A DNA stretch of 34,955 nucleotides. Origin: SZUA-35 sp037969565 (GTDB lineage Bacteria; Actinomycetota; Acidimicrobiia; Acidimicrobiales; SZUA-35). The position numbers were made by a program, and so were the translations under genes. The notes under the pieces were generated by a model that was not told the DNA's origin, did not search any database, and saw only the letters and a program-made list of their open reading frames with translations. Positions 24,719-32,427 of this stretch are shown piece after piece (position 1 is the first letter of the stretch; every line of letters starts with the position of its first letter). The stretch lies in contig JBBKXQ010000139.1 in the NCBI GenBank assembly GCA_037969565.1, positions 1-34,955 on the forward strand, written 5' to 3'.

Positions 24719-25729
24719 TCAGTCCGGGAAGGGCACGTCGGCGGGCGGGGTGAGGCTGCGGCCGGCTTCGCGAAGGATGTCGAGCATAGGCTTGTGCGTC
24801 TTCTTCTCGAGTTCGTTGGCTGCCGAGGCTGCGGCCGCAGTGAGGGTGGAAACCACGCGGGTCGGATCCATCGGATTACGACCCATGGCCCTCGAGACCG
24901 ACGGATCCGGTTCCAGGCTCAGGGTGGGGATTCCCGCATCGGCCAGCGCCGAGATCTCCCGCCTCAGTTGGAGCTTCGGGATCCCCCGGATCATCGTCGA
25001 AAATGGGGCCGAGGCATAACAACCATCGATCGAAAGAGGAGAAAGGGCGACCACGAGATCCAAATCCAACTCTTCATCGGCAAGAAGATCCGCGTTCAAC
25101 ATCGATCGAACACCACCATCGACATACCGACGTCCATTGATGAGCACGGGCTCGTAGAAGGCGGGAATCGAGCAGCTGGCTTGCACCGCAGAGGACAAAC
25201 TCGCCGGTATCGGATCGCGACCGAAGACCGTGAGTTCTCCACTGTCGAGTGCGATGGCGGGGATCCAGGTTGTTTGCGCCGGCCAATCATCACCGTGCAA
25301 GGCTCTGACCTGGTCGCCGACCACACTCGTGGCGATTCGTCCGGCGGGCAGCATCCCGGCCACCACGTTGAGTGGGCGGATCCGGTGAAAACGGAATAGT
25401 TCCCGTACGACCATGCTGGGAGCGGACGGACCCAGCCACCACGTTCCCAACAACGGCTGTCCTCTTCCCGCAACCTCCCGTAGCCGTGCCATCGACACCG
25501 GATCGGTAGGAATCGACAGCGCCCAGGCAACCTGTTCGCCGACGGAAACATTGCCCCGAAGAAGTGCCGTGATACTCGAGCCGGCCGAGGTTCCGATGAT
25601 CACATCGGCCGTGCGTGGGTCCCAACCCGTGGCCTCCTGCAGCGCACCCAGCGCGCCCGCGTGAAACGAGAACCCGGCGATACCACCACCGCCGAGGGCC
25701 AGCCCGATCCGGGGGACACGACGTTTCAC
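24719..25729 (-). CDS. Patatin-like phospholipase
   Basis: 336 aa serine lipid acyl hydrolase with a Ser-Asp dyad. The oxyanion-hole glycines are at 13-19 (GGGGIAG), the nucleophile S48 is in IIGTSAGSS, and D204 is in YVDGGV. The N-terminal beta strand RIGLALGGGG is canonical. I start at the GTG at 25729, where AGGA lies 8 nt upstream. The frame stays open to 25885, but those extra 52 residues are Arg-rich and unlike the family. It is the first gene of a pair with the WS/DGAT acyltransferase 11 bp downstream. It probably releases fatty acids from phospholipid or neutral lipid; the substrate is unknown. Confidence 0.9.
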   Translation of the reverse strand: MKRRVPRIGLALGGGGIAGFSFHAGALGALQEATGWDPRTADVIIGTSAGSSITALLRGNVSVGEQVAWALSIPTDPVSMARLREVAGRGQPLLGTWWLGPSAPSMVVRELFRFHRIRPLNVVAGMLPAGRIATSVVGDQVRALHGDDWPAQTTWIPAIALDSGELTVFGRDPIPASLSSAVQASCSIPAFYEPVLINGRRYVDGGVRSMLNADLLADEELDLDLVVALSPLSIDGCYASAPFSTMIRGIPKLQLRREISALADAGIPTLSLEPDPSVSRAMGRNPMDPTRVVSTLTAAAASAANELEKKTHKPMLDILREAGRSLTPPADVPFPD

Positions 25730-25888
25730 AGGGCGGATCCTGTTTCGAGAGCTTGCTTCAGCTGGCACATCTGGGCCTGACTGTAGACACCGACGGAACC
25801 TCCTTCTGTGACCGTCGGCCGTTTGACACAGAACCTGATGAGCCTGCGCCAGACGATCTGATCGATCGGGTCTAGGTGTACTCAACTG

Positions 25889-25904
25889 GCAGGGGTGCCC
25901 CTGC
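25889..25904 (-). terminator. Candidate terminator of the six-gene operon
   Basis: Two 7-bp arms, GCAGGGG and CCCCTGC, lie 24-39 bp beyond the N-acetyltransferase stop codon. The central spacer is 2 nt, so a real hairpin would open the innermost pair. There is no T-tract downstream. Between the stop and this element the 10-mer GTTTGACATG, which includes the stop codon, is repeated (25911-25920 and 25924-25933 on the plus strand). Confidence 0.35.
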
Positions 25905-25927
25905 GTGGCTCATGTCAAACCCCCATG

Positions 25928-26677
25928 TCAAACCGTCATGGAAAACCACGTATGGAGAACCTGGTCCCAATCGGCCTCGGCCACCGGTTCGCTGGTGATG
26001 ATTCCCGAGCGCGTGATCTTCAACTCGTCGCTCAGCAGCGTGACCCGATCTGGTCCACCATCGAGCAGGCGGGTGGCGAACGGTTTCGAGCTCCATCGCG
26101 TTCCGGCGGCCTGCAGGAGCTCGGACACTGCGTTGAACGCCGCGAGTGGGTGGTTGACTCGCTTGAACCGATAGTGGGCGATCGGGACGTTGCCATCGAG
26201 CCGAGCCAACGTCGTTCCCTGGGGGCTGGGAAGGAACTCGAACTCTCCACTGCCCCCGTTTTGGGGCCCTCGCCGGTTCAGTGCGAGCGGCTTGATGAAA
26301 CTGTCACCGAACCCCACATCGACCAACCACGGTTCATCGAGCTGGACCTCGAGGGCCAGGTGGTCGATCACCGTTGTCGGACCGTCGAGAAGCACGGCGG
26401 CGCCCAACCGCATCACCGTGAATCCCAGCGCCTCGAGGAGCGCTCCGAATGCACCGTTGAGCTCGAAGCACCAACCGCCGCGCTGTCGTTCGACGATCTT
26501 GGGCACGGACCACTCGATGCTGGTCGACACCGGCACTCGACTGACCACGTCGAGGTTCTCGAACGGCACCACCGTGAGGTGCGCCCGCTGGAGGGCCTCG
26601 AGGCCGAATCGGTCGAGGCGAACGGGATCGGTGTGACCGATGCGGGCAAGGTAAGCGCCGACCATCTCAGGAGTCAT
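25928..26677 (-). CDS. nat: Arylamine N-acetyltransferase
   Basis: 249 aa cytosolic enzyme that transfers an acyl group from acyl-CoA to arylamines, hydrazines or related amines. The cysteine-protease-like triad is complete: C70 (RQRGGWCFELNGAF), H106 (VIDHLALEV) and D120 (WLVDVGFGDS). The N-terminal YLARIG and VPFENLDVV are typical. The start is the ATG at 26677, which overlaps the molybdopterin hydroxylase stop by 11 bp. A longer open frame upstream is only antisense-like sequence of that gene. It is the last gene of the operon. NAT genes inside catabolic operons are known from mycobacterial cholesterol degradation, where propionyl-CoA can be the donor. That parallel is suggestive only. Confidence 0.93.
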   Translation of the reverse strand: MTPEMVGAYLARIGHTDPVRLDRFGLEALQRAHLTVVPFENLDVVSRVPVSTSIEWSVPKIVERQRGGWCFELNGAFGALLEALGFTVMRLGAAVLLDGPTTVIDHLALEVQLDEPWLVDVGFGDSFIKPLALNRRGPQNGGSGEFEFLPSPQGTTLARLDGNVPIAHYRFKRVNHPLAAFNAVSELLQAAGTRWSSKPFATRLLDGGPDRVTLLSDELKITRSGIITSEPVAEADWDQVLHTWFSMTV

Positions 26678-28949
26678 CGTGTTCCGATCGGTTGATTGCT
26701 TCCCAGATCCGAAGGGGCGTACACGGCATGTCGAGGTGGCTGACGCCAAGGGGCCGGATGGCGTCGACCACCGCCAGGTGCACAGCGGCGGCGGCGCCGA
26801 TGGTGCCCGATTCGCCGACACCCTTGAATCCGAGCTGATTGAACGATGATGAGGTTGTCGATGGTTCGAGTTCGAACAACGGCATGAGATCGATCGTGGC
26901 GATGGCGTAATCCATGAAATTCGCCGTGATTGGATTCCCGTCATCGTCGAAGTCGACGATCTCGCCGAGTGCTTGGCCGATCCCCGCTGCGATACCGCCA
27001 TGGAGTTGCCCGTCGACGATCATCGGATTCACTCGGGGCCCGGCATCGTCGATCGCGACGAATCGAACCACCTGCGCCCCGCCGGTCTCGGTGTCGACCT
27101 CGACAATGGCGATGTGGCAACCCGACGGAAAGGTGTTGGGTCCAGCGAAGTTCTCGCCGCACGCCAGTTCGTTGTCGGTGTGCTGCCCGACGATCGCCAG
27201 CTCTGACCAACCCATGCCGACCGCCGGAGTTCCGACGACGTGGAACACGCCGCGGTCGGTATCCAGGACTACGTCGCCGGCATCGGCCTCGAAGTGGTCA
27301 GCGGCGAGTTGACGGGCCCGGTCGACGAGCACTTCGGACGCTCGGTGAACCGCGACTCCAGCGGTTTGCAGCGACCGCGAACCGACGGCGCCGATACCCG
27401 TTGCGATGGCGTCGGTGTTGCCTTGCACCACCTCGATGGCCTCGACCGGAATGGCGAGGACATCCGAGGCGATCTGAGCCCAGGTGATGTCGTGTCCGTG
27501 ACCCTGAGAAGTACTGCCAGTGATCACGAGGGCTGATCCGTCGGGCCGGATGGTCACGTGTGCATCCTCGCCGCCGGCGCCGTTGGTCATGTGGTTGTAG
27601 GGGACCACGCCGATACCGAGCTGTCTCACATCGGTCGCTGCCCTCCGACGTTCCTGCTCGACACGGAGGCGGGAGTAGTCGGCCAACTCGAGCGCCCGCT
27701 CCAAGTCTCGTGGGTAGTCAGCCTCGTCGTAGACGACGCCGGTGGCCGAGGTGTACGGCATCTGCTCAGCCGTGACCAGGTTCCGACGACGCAGATCAGC
27801 AGGATCCATGCCGATCGTTGCTGCGAATCCGTCGACCGCACACTCGAGTGCGTCGATGACAGGCGCCCGTCCGGCGCCGCGGAAGGCACCGATCGACGGT
27901 GCATTGGTGACCACCGAGGTGTAGGCGAACTCGGCGTGCGGGATCACGTAGGGCCCCGAAACCATGGGACCGCTGTAGTTCGGTGGGATCAGAGCACCCC
28001 CGACGGGATAGGCACCGCAATCCTTCAAGAGATGCATCCGCACACCCTCGAACACGCCCTCCCGTGTGCCGACGAGCGTCACGTCGAGGATCTCTCCTCG
28101 TCCCTGGGTCGACGCGGTTTGATGTTCGGTCCGAGTTTCGATCCAGCGCACGGGACGCTCGACGAGACGGGAGAGCTCCGGGATGAGCTGTTCTTCGACC
28201 GAAGCGGTGCCCTTTCCACCGAATCCCCCACCGACGTTCGGGCCGGCAACCACGTGCACTCGCTGTCGGTCGATGCCGTAGAGCTTGCTCACTCGGTCGC
28301 GCAAATTGTGGGGCCTCTGCGTCGACGACCAGAGGTGAACGTCGTCGCCTGACCAGAAGCAGGCCACTCCCCGGGGTTCGATCGGAGCCGCCGACTGGCG
28401 CGGATTGACGACCCGCCGGTGCACCACCACAGCGGCGCGATCGAAGATCTCCGGTTCAGCCTTTGCAGCCGATCCTCGTGCGACGATGTTGGTGCCGGCC
28501 CCGTCGAACAACAGCACCCCGTCCGCAACCGCCCGATCTGGTCCGACCACGGCCTCGAGCGGCGCGTAGGAGACCTCGACGAGCTCTGCTGCATCGACGG
28601 CCTGGGCGACGGTTTCAGCGAGTACCACCGCGATGGGCTCGCCGACATATCGCACGCGATGGCCGGCAAGCAGTGGCTGGGCGAAGTCCTCGTGGAAGGA
28701 AGGAGCAAAGGGCCGGGTCACGAGATGGGAAATTTCGTCGGAGGTGACGACACGAACGACGCCCGGCATCACCCCGGCGTCGATGACCGAAACGGACTCG
28801 ATCCGGGCGTGAGCGAAGGTCGATCGCACGAACACGGCGTGGCAGGAATCGGCGAGTTGCTCGATTTCGAGATCGGCAACGAAGATCGCCCGACCAGTGA
28901 GGAGGTCTGGGTCTTCACGGCGAAGCATCGATTGGCCGGTTGCGATCAC
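26667..28949 (-). CDS. Xanthine dehydrogenase family molybdopterin-binding (CoxL-like) subunit, orphan
   Basis: 760 aa molybdenum hydroxylase large subunit (xanthine/aldehyde oxidase, CoxL form II-like). Mo-pterin contact motifs are present: GGGFGGK (240-246), GAFRGAGR (354-361, where CO dehydrogenase form I would have AYRCSFR), STSQGHGHDITW (480-490), and GVGESGTIGAA with the catalytic glutamate E713. It should hydroxylate an aldehyde, purine or N-heterocycle using water. The required [2Fe-2S] and FAD subunits are not encoded in the window. The start is the GTG at 28949, which overlaps the thioesterase stop as GTGA and has GGAAGAGG directly upstream. The frame is open for another 137 codons but only as the antisense-like shadow of the thioesterase gene. 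Substrate unknown. Confidence 0.92.
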   Translation of the reverse strand: MIATGQSMLRREDPDLLTGRAIFVADLEIEQLADSCHAVFVRSTFAHARIESVSVIDAGVMPGVVRVVTSDEISHLVTRPFAPSFHEDFAQPLLAGHRVRYVGEPIAVVLAETVAQAVDAAELVEVSYAPLEAVVGPDRAVADGVLLFDGAGTNIVARGSAAKAEPEIFDRAAVVVHRRVVNPRQSAAPIEPRGVACFWSGDDVHLWSSTQRPHNLRDRVSKLYGIDRQRVHVVAGPNVGGGFGGKGTASVEEQLIPELSRLVERPVRWIETRTEHQTASTQGRGEILDVTLVGTREGVFEGVRMHLLKDCGAYPVGGALIPPNYSGPMVSGPYVIPHAEFAYTSVVTNAPSIGAFRGAGRAPVIDALECAVDGFAATIGMDPADLRRRNLVTAEQMPYTSATGVVYDEADYPRDLERALELADYSRLRVEQERRRAATDVRQLGIGVVPYNHMTNGAGGEDAHVTIRPDGSALVITGSTSQGHGHDITWAQIASDVLAIPVEAIEVVQGNTDAIATGIGAVGSRSLQTAGVAVHRASEVLVDRARQLAADHFEADAGDVVLDTDRGVFHVVGTPAVGMGWSELAIVGQHTDNELACGENFAGPNTFPSGCHIAIVEVDTETGGAQVVRFVAIDDAGPRVNPMIVDGQLHGGIAAGIGQALGEIVDFDDDGNPITANFMDYAIATIDLMPLFELEPSTTSSSFNQLGFKGVGESGTIGAAAAVHLAVVDAIRPLGVSHLDMPCTPLRIWEAINRSEHDDS

Positions 28950-29767
28950 GCCTCTTCCTGCTCGATCAGGAGTCCGAGCTGCCGACACCGGGCCACGAGG
29001 TTGCCCGCCTCGTCCCAGAGTGATCCGGTTTCGATCATGGTGCCGTCGTGGAGATCGTCGCACTGGAACTGGGCGGCCACCCACCCCGAGACCGGTTGGC
29101 GTCGGACCTGCACGGTCATCTCCAACGTGGGAACCCAGCCGATGTTGCCGTAGCGAGTGAACACCGACGGTGGAAAGGCGTCGGCAAACAGGGGTAGCGC
29201 ACGGGTGTCGGGTGGGCGACCGTCGGCGAACCGGATCCACCCCGCCATCACCGATGGACCGGCTGGATTCGGTTCGATCAACGCGACCGGGACACGGACC
29301 TCGACTCGTTGGAGAATCGGGAGGTCGACGCCTTGAGCCAACTCGGCTCGATCGATGCACTGCGCGGGTGGGGGAAGCTCGAACATGGGCACCGAGTCGG
29401 CTCTCGGTTGTGTTCTCAGCGCCGACAGATCGCCGAGCCCCACCAACATCTCGACCCGAGGCTTGTCGTCCTGGTGGAGCGTTCCTCGAACCGAGCTGAT
29501 CGTTCGACCGAGCTTGAGCACTTCGCCGGTGACGAGCCCGTCGTGACCTGCAAGACCGGGGCGCAAGAAATGTGCGGTCAGTGTGAGTGGGTCGAGCGGA
29601 GACGAGGCAAGACCGGGTAGCGAGGCCAGCGCGTTCAGCACGATCGCCATCAGGTAGCCACCGTTCGGGTTGTCGCCGATGTTCCAGTCGTTCGAGAGGT
29701 GCACGGTCGCCGCATCAGCACTGGTCCGTTGCGTGGCGGTTTCGATGTCGAATTGGAAGCTACTCAT
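28946..29767 (-). CDS. Acyl-CoA thioesterase, double hotdog fold
   Basis: 273 aa thioesterase-family protein of the TesB/4HBT_3 type, expected to hydrolyse an acyl-CoA to the free acid and CoA. The first hotdog has WNIGDNPNGGYLMAIVLNAL, LTAHFLRPGL and GRTISSVRGTLHQDDK. The second has WIRFADGRPPDTRALPLFAD, PTLEMTVQVRR and the family ending GSLWDEAGNLVARCRQLGLL. Residues 220-273 keep the usual hotdog strands. It begins 9 bp after the flavoenzyme gene and overlaps the molybdopterin hydroxylase gene by 4 bp, so it is central to the operon. Shine-Dalgarno is weak. Chain specificity unknown. Confidence 0.9.
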   Translation of the reverse strand: MSSFQFDIETATQRTSADAATVHLSNDWNIGDNPNGGYLMAIVLNALASLPGLASSPLDPLTLTAHFLRPGLAGHDGLVTGEVLKLGRTISSVRGTLHQDDKPRVEMLVGLGDLSALRTQPRADSVPMFELPPPAQCIDRAELAQGVDLPILQRVEVRVPVALIEPNPAGPSVMAGWIRFADGRPPDTRALPLFADAFPPSVFTRYGNIGWVPTLEMTVQVRRQPVSGWVAAQFQCDDLHDGTMIETGSLWDEAGNLVARCRQLGLLIEQEEA

Positions 29768-29776
29768 GTCGTGGGA

Positions 29777-31105
29777 TCAGCTGCCATGCCGTGAGCCCGG
29801 GCCGGGCTGAAAGGACCCGAATTGCACCCGGAATGCCGCCTCGTCGAGCTCGGCATCCGTCCATCTCCCATCGCTGGCGACGAGCCCGGCCACGAGGGCG
29901 CCGATGGCGTCGCTGCTCTTGGCGGCGTGGCCGTTGCCGCCGAGAGCGACGAAGAGGCCATCACCGATCGGAGCGACATACGGCAGCCCCGAACGCGTGT
30001 CGGAGATCAGACAGGGCTTCATGGACCAGCCGACGAATTCGGTGGTGGGAAGCATTGCCATGAGCACTTCTCTCATCGTCGGCAGCTGGGCATCGGCCGC
30101 TGATCCGGTCATCCAGGTGCGCTTCTCCTCGACCGTGGCGAACGAGCCGGCCGTTCGCATCGAACCACCCATCTTCACGTAGATCTTTCCGTTTGGATAG
30201 CGAACGGGCGGCACGACATAGACGTCATCGAGGTCGTCGTGTTCGAGCAGGTGGATGATCGATGGCAGCGACGCCAGTGCGTCGGCGGTTGCTTCGCTGA
30301 CTTCACCCAAGATGACTGCCTCCGGTCGGACGGAGATGGCCACCTCGTCCGGCAACAAGTCGTTTGGATAGGGGCCAGTAGCCACGATGACCGAGTCGGC
30401 AACGATCGCACGGCCACCCTCGATTTCGATTCGCCATCGTGAGCCGGGAAGTCCGGCGTTCGATCCGTCGCTCGCGTCGAGCGTTCGGACCGGTTTCCTG
30501 ACCACTTCGGCCCCCGATTGTCGGGCCGCGATCAGCTGAGCCTCGACCAGGATCCGAGGATCGATGTGGCCGGCCGGAGCACTCTCGTGGATGGCGGTGA
30601 ACCCGGACGGAAACGAGAGTTGGGGAAACTGGTTTCGGCGTTGCTCGACCAGTTCAACGGTGATCGGGATTTCGAGTTCAGCGGCCACTGCCCGTTGCTT
30701 GGCGATGCCCTCCTCGTCATTGCGCACGAAGAGAAGGCCGGATGGCCGATGGAACCGGAGCCCGGACGACTGCTCGATGGTTGAATATTCGGCGATGGCC
30801 CGAGAGGCGAGAATGGCCCATTCACGTTCGGCGTCGAGCCGTCGGGTGATCCGGCCCGAGTCGTAGTGGCTGGCGAACGGGCCGCCGGTGGCAGAGAGTC
30901 CGTCGGTGGCAGAGAGTCCGTCGGTGGCAGAAAGTCCGTCGGTGGCAGAGAGTCCGTCGGCAACCGGGGGCGGCTCACCGGGTCCGATCCCGATGACCGA
31001 CGCACCGGTTTGGGCGAGGTGGCGCAGTGCGGCGCTGCCGATCAATCCCAAACCGACGACGGCGACGTCGAAGCGGTCGGCTGCTGACTCGTTTCGACTC
31101 CCCAT
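29777..31105 (-). CDS. FAD-dependent amine oxidoreductase, sarcosine-oxidase-like
   Basis: 442 aa flavoenzyme of the DAO/monomeric sarcosine oxidase family, which oxidises secondary or N-methyl amines or amino acids. The Rossmann motif GLGLIGSAA (18-26) and the second FAD segment SHYDSGRITRRLD (79-91) are clear. The C-terminal half has VIVATGPYPNDLLP and SMKPCLISDTRSGLPYVAP, where C365 aligns with the cysteine that binds FAD covalently in sarcosine oxidase. GGNGHAAKSS follows. Oddly, four hexapeptide repeats (DGLSAT-type, residues 50-73) sit between the first FAD strand region and SHYDSG. Start ATG at 31105; no strong Shine-Dalgarno. It lies 50 bp after the thiolase and 9 bp before the thioesterase. 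Confidence 0.9.
   Translation of the reverse strand: MGSRNESAADRFDVAVVGLGLIGSAALRHLAQTGASVIGIGPGEPPPVADGLSATDGLSATDGLSATDGLSATGGPFASHYDSGRITRRLDAEREWAILASRAIAEYSTIEQSSGLRFHRPSGLLFVRNDEEGIAKQRAVAAELEIPITVELVEQRRNQFPQLSFPSGFTAIHESAPAGHIDPRILVEAQLIAARQSGAEVVRKPVRTLDASDGSNAGLPGSRWRIEIEGGRAIVADSVIVATGPYPNDLLPDEVAISVRPEAVILGEVSEATADALASLPSIIHLLEHDDLDDVYVVPPVRYPNGKIYVKMGGSMRTAGSFATVEEKRTWMTGSAADAQLPTMREVLMAMLPTTEFVGWSMKPCLISDTRSGLPYVAPIGDGLFVALGGNGHAAKSSDAIGALVAGLVASDGRWTDAELDEAAFRVQFGSFQPGPGSRHGS
30887..30958 (-). repeat. 18-bp tandem repeat (x4) inside the flavoenzyme gene
   Basis: Four 18-bp units in frame; on the plus strand the unit reads GGTGGCAGAGAGTCCGTC and only the third differs, by one base. 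They encode the hexapeptide DGLSAT (in phase ATDGLS). Near-identity suggests recent expansion, and the length is likely to vary between strains without breaking the frame. Confidence 0.9.
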
Positions 31106-31155
31106 GGCTGGAGACTACTCAGCCGCCCGATCTTCGGACCAAACAGCCGGGGGGT

Positions 31156-32415
31156 TCAGACCCCGACGACGAAGCTCACCGATGTGGTGCCGCTTCCGCC
31201 GATGTTGAGGGTCTGGACGTTCTTGGCGCCCTCGATCTGGTAGTCGCCTGCGGTGCCGGTGACCTGCTTGTAGGCATCGAGGAGTTGCCGAGTGCCGGTG
31301 GCGCCGACGGGATGGCCTGCTCCGATGAGCCCGCCGCTGGGATTGATCGGTATCTTGCCGTCGATCTCGAGCCAGCCGTCTTCCACTGCCTTCCAGCTCT
31401 CGCCAGGGGCCGTGATCCCGAAGTGGTCGATCGCCATGTACTCCGACGTGGTGAAGCAGTCGTGGGTTTCGATGCCGTCGATCTTCTCGCCGCCCTCACT
31501 TCCGAACACGTCGCTGATGCCGGCTCGGCTCATGGCCGAGGTGATCGTGCTGCGCACGTGGGGAAGGACGTATTCGGCCTCACGACTCTCGCGAACCTTG
31601 TCTTCGAACGTGAGCCGAGCGGTGTTGTGACCCCAGCCCTTGATCCGGGGGATGTCGTCGATGCTCACGCCCTGGGCCTCGGCGTACTGCTCGGCGTAAC
31701 GACGAGACGCCAAGAAAACGCACACGGCGCCGTCGGTGACCTGTGAACAGTCGGCCAGGCGGATCCGACCGCCGACTTCGGCATTCATGTCGTCGCGGGC
31801 CAGCGCGTGTTCTTTGTTCATGTACCACGTGCGGGTTTGCGCGTTGGGATTGAGCTTGGCGTTGTCATAGTTGATCCGGCTGATCTCGGCGAGGTGTTCA
31901 TCGGCGAGGCCGTACCGCTTGTCGTACTCGTCGCCCAACTTCCCGAAGAGCTTCGGGAAGGGGAACTCGATCCCCTCGGCTTCTTTCTCGTACCAGGCCG
32001 CCGTGCCGAGATATGACCCGCCCAACGACGAGGCCACCGTTTTCATCTGTTCGATGCCAACCACTGCTTGCAGGTCGTAACGGCCGGCCTCGATCTCAGC
32101 CGATGCGGCCAACAACGCAATCGAGCCTGAGGCACAGGCTGCCTCGTGCCGGCCGGTGGGGAGCCCGCTGAAGGCCGGATCGACCTCGGTGAAAAAGGCT
32201 CCGAGGTGGCCCTGCATGCAATAGAGCTCGGCGGCGAAGTTGCCGACGTGGGCGCTCTCGATGTCTTCGGCCGGAATGTCGGTTGCTTCCATGGCGCCGA
32301 TGACCGATTCACGCATCAGGGCCGAGAAATGCTTGCGCTCTTTGGTCCAGTTGCGAGCAAAGTCGGTTTGGTAGCCGCCGAGGACGTACACGTCGGGAGT
32401 TTGGTTGTTCGTCAT
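31156..32415 (-). CDS. SCP2-type thiolase / acetyl-CoA acetyltransferase family
   Basis: 419 aa thiolase that cleaves a 3-ketoacyl-CoA with CoA, or condenses acyl-CoAs. Active-site landmarks are the nucleophilic C94 (HEAACASGSIALL), H318 in the SCP2-thiolase motif ETHDCF, and H368 in GAGHPVGATG. The ending NIGGSGTTSVSFVVG also fits. SCP2-type thiolases favour branched or steroid-side-chain substrates, though this cannot be settled here. The start is the ATG at 32415, with GAGAGG 9 nt upstream; a TTG two codons earlier is less likely. It starts 12 bp after the hydroxyacyl-CoA dehydrogenase gene, giving consecutive beta-oxidation steps. Confidence 0.93.
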   Translation of the reverse strand: MTNNQTPDVYVLGGYQTDFARNWTKERKHFSALMRESVIGAMEATDIPAEDIESAHVGNFAAELYCMQGHLGAFFTEVDPAFSGLPTGRHEAACASGSIALLAASAEIEAGRYDLQAVVGIEQMKTVASSLGGSYLGTAAWYEKEAEGIEFPFPKLFGKLGDEYDKRYGLADEHLAEISRINYDNAKLNPNAQTRTWYMNKEHALARDDMNAEVGGRIRLADCSQVTDGAVCVFLASRRYAEQYAEAQGVSIDDIPRIKGWGHNTARLTFEDKVRESREAEYVLPHVRSTITSAMSRAGISDVFGSEGGEKIDGIETHDCFTTSEYMAIDHFGITAPGESWKAVEDGWLEIDGKIPINPSGGLIGAGHPVGATGTRQLLDAYKQVTGTAGDYQIEGAKNVQTLNIGGSGTTSVSFVVGV

Positions 32416-32427
32416 GATCAAGACCTC

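Noticed and set aside
26678..27001. N-terminal extension of the arylamine N-acetyltransferase
   Set aside because: It only reads the molybdopterin hydroxylase gene in another frame. The family start is the ATG at 26677.
28950..29360. N-terminal extension of the molybdopterin hydroxylase
   Set aside because: Arg-rich and non-family-like, overlapping the thioesterase gene. The GTG at 28949 with its own ribosome-binding site fits the family start.
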